Below the pieces are notes generated by a model, which was not told the DNA's origin, ran no database searches, and saw nothing but the letters and a program-made list of their open reading frames with translations. Below, piece by piece: positions 58,400 through 64,000 of a DNA stretch of 64,000 bases. The DNA lies in NCBI GenBank assembly GCA_023374025.1, contig SIJG01000124.1, positions 244,607 through 308,606 of the forward strand, written 5' to 3'. The DNA is from Heterodera schachtii. Its lineage: Eukaryota > Nematoda > Chromadorea > Rhabditida > Heteroderidae. Every line of letters begins with the position of its first letter. Position 1 is the first letter of the stretch. Position numbers and translations under genes: made by a program.

Positions 58400-58655
58400 C
58401 ATTCAAAATCATAATAAATCTCGTTTAATCGGAGATTAAATGCCATAATAATTATTCAAATTTAATATAAAAAATAAATAAAATATTTCAAATATTCCAT
58501 TCTACATATTTATAATGAAATAATCGCACAACTGCACTGGATAATGTTTGATCAAATAAGCAAAAAAATAGTTCATTTACTCATTTTTTACGAAACCAAA
58601 TTTGTATTTGATCTTTATTTATACTTGAAAAGCTTTCTATTTGAATATAACATTT
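58400..58655 (-). repeat. Outer arm of 19-kb inverted relationship, right
   Basis: Complement of 39075-39360. Homology ends at about 58655, where a GC-rich MITE-like patch begins (ACGGGGGATTAGCAGGAC). Confidence 0.8.
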
Positions 58656-58661
58656 ACAAAT

Positions 58662-58940
58662 TACGGGGGATTAGCAGGACAAAACATCGTCGGCCGAAAC
58701 GTAGTCGGATGAATTTTTGGACCATTTCTTTTTTCTTTCTCAGCCAAATTAAACATTCTTGCTATTATTCGAAAGAATTTGCAAAACTCATTAATTTGCA
58801 AATTTTCAAAAATTTTATTCATACAGGAAAAATTTGATTGACAATGAACAAAGTATTGGTTCAATAAGTCTGCAGCGTTCACAGACCAAAAAATCTGTCC
58901 TGCCCACGTTCCCCTGGACGGGGCGGGGGAGGAACCCTAG
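58662..58940. mobile_element. Possible MITE with short GCAGGACA ends
   Basis: GCAGGACAAAACATCGTCGG (58674) and TGTCCTGC (about 58899-58906) are inverted. Beyond the right one lies a GC-rich CCCCTGGACGGGGCGGGGGAGG-type stretch (core CCCCTGGACGGGGCGGGG) ending AACCCTAG. No TSD and only 8 bp of TIR, so the element type is unclear. A 60-codon + strand frame crosses it (58834-59016, ISLQRSQTKKSVLPTFPW) but half of it is this GC-rich repeat-like DNA. Confidence 0.4.
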
Positions 58941-59860
58941 TTCTAACAACTACGAAAAGAAATCAACATTTTTAAACTTAATGAAAAAAAGACGAAAAAT
59001 AACATTGCTATTATAATACATATTTATTAAATAAGCATTGATTTTCTTTTTCGTAGTTAAATTATATTAAACCATTTCAAAATATTATTTAATTTTTTCA
59101 TTTATAATTTTATTTTGACTTTTATTTATTTATTGGATAATTGATTTAAATTATTTTTGACAATTAAATGTCCGTCTTTTTCCCAAGTTCGACCGTATGA
59201 GCGAGCTTTAAAAATAAATACAATATTCATAACAAGCCTAAAGTTTTATGATTACGAACAAGTAAAACAAAACTTTATTTTATTTAAACAAAAAATAATA
59301 AATAACATATAAATTAACAATATATTTTTAAAATTCGATTTAATCTAAAAATTTATTAACATCAAATGAAGATAGGTCTTATTTGGCAAAAGTTTTACAA
59401 AAAATCTTTCATTTTGTTTTAATATTATTACGATAGAATTTTAAAATAAATCTTTATGGAAATATTTTATATTATATTTATTGGTATAAAAAGTAAATTG
59501 CAACTTTATTTATTTCTTGTTCAAGGAATTTAATATATTGATTTTTATTTTAAATTGATTATTTGTTTTTCATCTTTTTGGAAAATTTTTGTTATTTTTT
59601 GTTATTTAATTAGCTCATGAACCAGATCCATGGGCTCCCGAACTTCTGAATTTCTAATAATATTCGATCATTTGAGTCAAAAAATGATTAATTGTTTGAA
59701 ATAACTGAACTAAATTGATTTGAAAATTTTTATTAATTTAATCTAGTTTTATTTGTAGATTTTATTGGGTTGAACCAGGTTCCCGTGCTTCTTAGGTCCT
59801 GTCAAGTCCAGGTCCCGGTTTTGGTAAAAATTTCAGGTCCCGTGGCATTCAATTTAAAAT
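58941..59860. other. T-rich block with GC-richer repeat-like patch
   Basis: 59607-59850 contains CAGATCCATGGGCTCCCG, ACCAGGTTCCCGTGC, CCAGGTCCCGG and CAGGTCCCGTGG. These are repeated CAGGTCCCG-like words in two orientations, suggesting a decayed element. No ends or frame found. Confidence 0.45.
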
Positions 59861-61185
59861 AGACAAAATGCACTTTTATGATTATTTAAGAAAAACAATA
59901 TTTAATTATATATAAAAAGAATTAATAATTTCGGTTTAAATTAAAAACCTTTCATTCACACGCACACAAAAATCCTTCACTCGAAAATATTTATGAACTC
60001 TTATCTTCTTTACTAAATTCCATTTATAAGGTATTAGCGAACTTGATCAGAAACGTGAGCTGCTTAAAAATAACATTATCTCATAAACGTGAACTCAATA
60101 GATAAAGTGCATAAATTAGACAAACCAATAGCACTGATTCATTAATAATTAAATAAGAAGCATTTAAAAAAGATTAATACAAGAAATATAACAAAATATA
60201 TTAAGAAACAAAAATCAATAAGTTCGTAATTATTAAGATCTAAAGTCACATACATAAAATATCACAACTATATTTCTACCAACATTGTTAAATTAAAACT
60301 AAATTTTTTGAGCAGCATAATAATTAATAAAAATTCTTTACGGAAAACTAATTTTACTAATTTAATTAAAGAATTAAATCTTTGAGTTCAAAGTTTCGAC
60401 ACCAATTATCATTTACACATTATTTATAATAAATATTTGCCCAAGTTTCGCAATTCACTCGCGGTGGGAGTGTCGCGAATAGCGAATAGCGCGCAAATTT
60501 AAAACAATAATATTATGAAAATGAATAAATAGTAGCAAAGTGAGCACTATGAAAAATAGTAACAAAGTGAGCACTACAAAATTTAAAATATTATTTTAAG
60601 TTTACGAAAAATGGCAATGTAAGTGAAGCTAAAATTTTCTCAATGAAAAATTGGTAAATATAAAAATAAAAATGAATAATATCCAAAATTTAAATGTTAT
60701 ATTTTTACTAATGTTAAAATGATGATCTTAATAAATTTTAATTCTTATTTAAAATGGAAATTTCACCATGTTTTAACCATTTTTATTGCTTGTTCGTTAC
60801 CAATTTAATATTATAAAAACTAATCTTTATTTATCAAAGAAAATATGACACTAAAATAATTTCGAAATAAAACATATATGATTAAAATTATATGAGAAAT
60901 AGAAAATATAGTTTTTTTATATAATAGCACTAGAGAATTAATATTATTGGTACATCTAAGGAAAAACCAAATTCATAAATATTATTTTATAAAATAATAA
61001 ATCATAAAGAGAAAATAAAATTTCAACCATAAAATGTTACGCACGGATCGGTGTCATAGCATCACAATTGAAAATCAAATACATTTCAAATTTTTTTAGT
61101 AATAATTTCATTCTTTGTCAGCAAAAATTTTCGGAAGCGAAGAAAATACCAAAAAAATTTGCTAAAATTTCAAACAAATTCTTTT
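59861..61185. other. A-rich block with small repeats
   Basis: 60514-60575 holds a 27-bp tandem pair built on AGTAGCAAAGTGAGCACTA. Just upstream, 60450-60500 is a CG-rich patch (CACTCGCGGTGGGAGTGTCG; GCGAATAGCGAATAGCGCGC). A short ATG patch at about 61034 (ATGTTACGCACGGATCGG) is open for 21 codons, which is not significant. No gene supported. Confidence 0.5.
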
Positions 61186-61345
61186 TTTTTAGGGTTTATT
61201 TTTTAAAAATTTCCAAAAAAGTCGATCTTTAGGGGTGTATTTTTGTATTTTTCTCTTTTTTTGCATTTTTCTTGTGAAAATTTGCCAAAAATGGACAAAT
61301 ATAGATTAAAAAAAGCAAACATGTGAAATATGAATTTATTTCCGA
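61186..61345. mobile_element. Fragment related to the 12870 MITE
   Basis: TTTAGGGGTGTATTTTTG, TTGCATTTTTCTTGTGAAAA and TTTGCCAAAAATGGAC match 13190-13335 in the same orientation, and match the AATACACCCCTAAG segment of the 20762 and 28745 elements in reverse. No TIR or TSD, so it is an internal fragment. Confidence 0.8.
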
Positions 61346-63568
61346 AAACCCCCAAAATTCACATAAGATTATTCTTCTTTCGATCAAGCACTATTGTATA
61401 ACACTTAAACAGCATATAGAAATATTACTTTTTATTACCAAAAATGTTTGAAAAATTATTAAACATAATAAATTTACTCTTTAAGTGGTTTATTAATTTT
61501 TTCATAAAATGCTCAAAAAGAAAAAAACTTAAACAGAATCTATTAATGATAAATGAAATAATTGACAGCAATCCGCGATTTTCTTAAACTCCACCACAAT
61601 TTCCGAAAAATATTAACCCCTAAATTTTAATATAATATATTCAAACATTTTTACTTATTTGTTGATTGAAATAAAATAATTAATTATTAAAAATTAAATA
61701 CTTAAAATCAATTTAAAAGATGACTTTAAATTAATAGTCTAAAACAAAACTAAGTCAAAGTTAATTTAACCAAAAAAAAATAATCAAATAATGAATAAGT
61801 ATTGGAATGAATTGGAAAATGTTAAAACGATGAGACGCATTTTCTTTCGGTTGACACATTGATTTTAATAAAAAAATCATTAAACAAATAATGGAGGACA
61901 GAAAAAATTCATTATAATAGAAAGTGAAAAAATTTATAATAAATATGAATAATAATAAATTATTAAAAAAATATATATATACATTTTAAATGATTGTATT
62001 TCTAGAAATGTTTAAAGATGATACATAATTTACGATTTAAAATATTGAAAATATTTCGGTTTCCTAAAGTAATAGAAAATATGTAACCTGATTGATAAAA
62101 AAGACTAGAACAAAAAAAGCTGGATGCTTAAAATTTTAGTAATTTTAAATAAATACAATTGAAACTTTAATTGGACAAAACCGTACTAAAAAAAAGGAAA
62201 ATCAAATAAATTATCTTAAATTTATTTACATAGGAATCCGACAAAAAAGATTGGGACGAAACTTCAAAGCATCTTAGCATTTACATATTGGAATAATTAA
62301 AATAAATGAAAATTCTAACAAAATAATCAAATCTTACCATTTTATATAATATAAGTTACATTTATATAAAAAATTAATGAAATATGAAAAATATAAAAAT
62401 ATAATGTTTTTTACAAAATTTTTAGACATTAAAAAGCTTAAATTAAACAGTATAAAAAGAAACCCGGGATATTTTACATATTGCAGTGGACGTGAAAGAT
62501 TTCGTAACAACTTTGATCAAAAATAGATTAAAACGCATAATAATAATGACACTTAATTAAATTTTTTATCAAAAGTATATTTAATAAAAAAATTTATAAT
62601 ATTTGAGCATTTGAATAAAAATTTATGGTATAAAAATTCATCATTTTAAAAACAAATGAAAAATCAAAATAAACAACATAAATTGAACTCAAAAAATGAG
62701 ATGTTTAAGTTCAAAAGCATGAAATAATGCATTATATTTGTGAAATTTTTACTTGAAAATATGTAACCTAAAGACAAATTTAATAAAATGCTAAGAAAAA
62801 ATAATATTTATATAATTGAACATTCTTTATTTTTGAATTAAATTACGATATATTTAAATTTCCAATTTAATATACCTTAAAATCGTTTTTCAGTGAACAA
62901 TCACTAAGAATAAAAGAATAAAATTAAAATTTTTAAACTATTCTATTTATCAAAATTAATTTATTTATTTTGAGCAAATGAGTATTATTTTATTTAAAAA
63001 AAGTTTTAATTAATATTTCTAAATAATCAAATAATTTGAGCAATAATTGACAAATAATAATTAAACAATTATAATTGTAAAACATTTATTTTAATATTAA
63101 ATCCATTAAGTTATATTGGAGTAAATTATTTATCGGCAGTTGTCTTGAATATTCATCGAAAGCTGATGCAAAAAATAAGTACATATTTAAATTTTAATAA
63201 GAAACCTAAGACTGAAAATATTAATAACTTAATTGAATATTAGATTAGTGGAAAAGTATAAGCGACAAATAACCTATAATTTAATTCTTGAAAAAAAATT
63301 TTATGCAAATAATTAAAACTAAAAATGATAAGATATAAAGAATAATTTTATTTAATCGAAGTGGAAAATTCATAATTTGATAACGATATAACGAAAATGT
63401 TTTAAATGCCTTAATAAAAAGCGAATTTGCATTAAATAACTTTTGAAAAAATTTAAATAGCAATTAAATCTCAAAAAATTGAATGTTAAACTATCAAATT
63501 TAAAAACCATAAAAATGTTAATATATTATAAATAACAAAATAAATCTCAATAAATTTTTCTTAAGCAG
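61346..63568. other. A-rich block with weak exon-like patches
   Basis: A-biased. 62234-62296 follows an acceptor-like TTATTTACATAG and reads ESDKKDWDETSKHLSIYILE before TAA. 62487-62560 follows TACATATTGCAG and is open in one phase (DVKDFVTTLIKNRLK). Both are short. 63330-63560 aligns directly, with erosion, with 27560-27745 of the palindrome left arm. GTCCTCCATTATT-complement near 61893 echoes 14657. Confidence 0.4.
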
Positions 63569-63596
63569 GTGGCTCCAACAAGCTTTATTAGCATGT

Positions 63597-63633
<37 letters not shown>

Positions 63634-63676
63634 AGAAACCGTCAATCAGCTTGTTAGTGCCGAAGACAACATGTAG
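63569..63676 (+). other. Candidate terminal exon with poly-Asn
   Basis: Acceptor AAATTTTTCTTAAGCAG ends at 63568. The frame then reads VAPTSFISMF, eleven Asn encoded by AAT, then EETVNQLVSAEDNM and TAG (63674-63676). AATAAA follows at 63679-63684. The in-frame stop upstream (63551-63553) lies in the would-be intron. All elements of a 3'-terminal coding exon are present, but the AAT run is also a microsatellite and the eroded copy at about 27.75 kb does not preserve a frame. No family assigned. Confidence 0.3.
63599..63631 (+). repeat. (AAT)11 microsatellite
   Basis: Eleven perfect AAT repeats. In one frame they encode the Asn run of the exon candidate at 63569-63676. Confidence 0.97.
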
Positions 63677-64000
63677 TAAATAAAATTAACAAAAAATAAA
63701 GATATAAAGAATAATAATTATGAAAGTCAGAATTGATGAGAGTTAAATCAATTAAACTAACTAATACTAAAATTTAATTCTTAATCATTAAAACTTAACT
63801 CTCATCCAATTTATCATAATGGAAAAAACAAATACGAATTCCTTGTACTTAAATAATCAATAACATTCATAACAAAAATTTATATGTATTTATTTATTAT
63901 TATAAACAGGGAAAGACAAAGATGAATATTATTGCAAATTAATAAAGCAAATTTTAATAAATATTATATATAATGAGGTAAAACAACAAAAAGAAATATC
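63677..64000. other. AT-rich end of window
   Basis: An AATAAA at 63679 aside, an imperfect inverted pair GATGAGAGTTAAATCAATTA/TTAAAACTTAACTCTCATCC at about 63736-63806 could form a hairpin. Nothing else seen. Confidence 0.5.

Noticed and set aside
58544..58882. 97-codon + strand and 73-codon - strand frames
   Set aside because: Both cross the sharp boundary between the inverted arm and the GC-rich patch at 58655-58662, so they are fusions of unrelated DNA.
1..64000. Endosymbiont or organelle DNA because of extreme A+T
   Set aside because: Such genomes are densely coding even at this composition. Here no frame exceeds about 104 codons in 64 kb, and hAT MITEs with 8-bp TSDs are nuclear features.

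Overview
The window looks like nuclear DNA of a very AT-rich eukaryote (about four fifths A+T by eye), probably an invertebrate animal. I cannot name the lineage. The main evidence is a crowd of short non-autonomous DNA transposons with hAT-type signatures: termini fitting YARNG and perfect 8-bp target-site duplications (TSDs). Open reading frames are sparse and short (longest about 104 codons), and intergenic or intronic AT-rich DNA makes up most of the sequence. I recognise no protein family, tRNA, rRNA or CRISPR array. One ambiguous base (n at 15879) points to a draft assembly.

Transposons. Five insertions end in near-perfect terminal inverted repeats (TIRs) flanked by perfect 8-bp TSDs: 7754-9049 (CTTAAAAG), 13336-13855 (ATTTATAA), 20762-21545 (CCAATAAC), 28745-29349 (GTTATTAT) and 36915-37634 (GTATGGAG). 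A sixth, 44278-44638 (ATTTTTAT), has about 50-bp imperfect TIRs. All lack a transposase gene. Partial or decayed relatives lie near 7.6, 12.9, 34.6, 51.9, 53.3, 56.3, 58.7 and 61.2 kb. These elements are mosaics: a GC-rich hairpin cassette, a TGCCTTTTT/TGCCTATTTT motif, an AATACACCCCTAAG segment and an AGCTATCGAATGATACCAA-like motif are shared among elements whose termini differ.

Duplications. A near-identical inverted repeat with about 2.7-kb arms (25901-28575 and 29580-32251) has a 1-kb spacer holding one hAT MITE. A larger, older inverted relationship centred near 48.9 kb pairs 39.1-45.5 kb with 52.4-58.7 kb. A 624-bp tandem array occupies 46411-48436. A 1.6-kb segment at 4.23-5.89 kb recurs directly at 15.55-16.74 kb, and a perfect 98-bp copy of 7682-7779 lies at 14762-14859. 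Weaker matches (14.5 kb with 38.8 kb inverted; 19.4 with 25.1 kb, 11.7 with 43.7 kb and 27.7 with 63.5 kb direct) suggest that much of the background is old copies of a few long sequences.

Strand asymmetry. Blocks of several kilobases alternate between T-rich and A-rich on the + strand (T-rich 9.06-12.86, 29.4-34.4 and about 43.2-50.7 kb; A-rich 18.7-26.9, 34.9-40.7, 50.7-59.0 and 59.9-64 kb). Several switches coincide with inversion centres.

Genes. No gene can be called with confidence. A few short open stretches are bounded by plausible splice acceptors (for example 31573-31606, 26927-27057 and 63569-63676); they are listed as exon candidates only. The window is best read as gene-poor DNA shaped by hAT MITEs and repeated segmental inversion and duplication.
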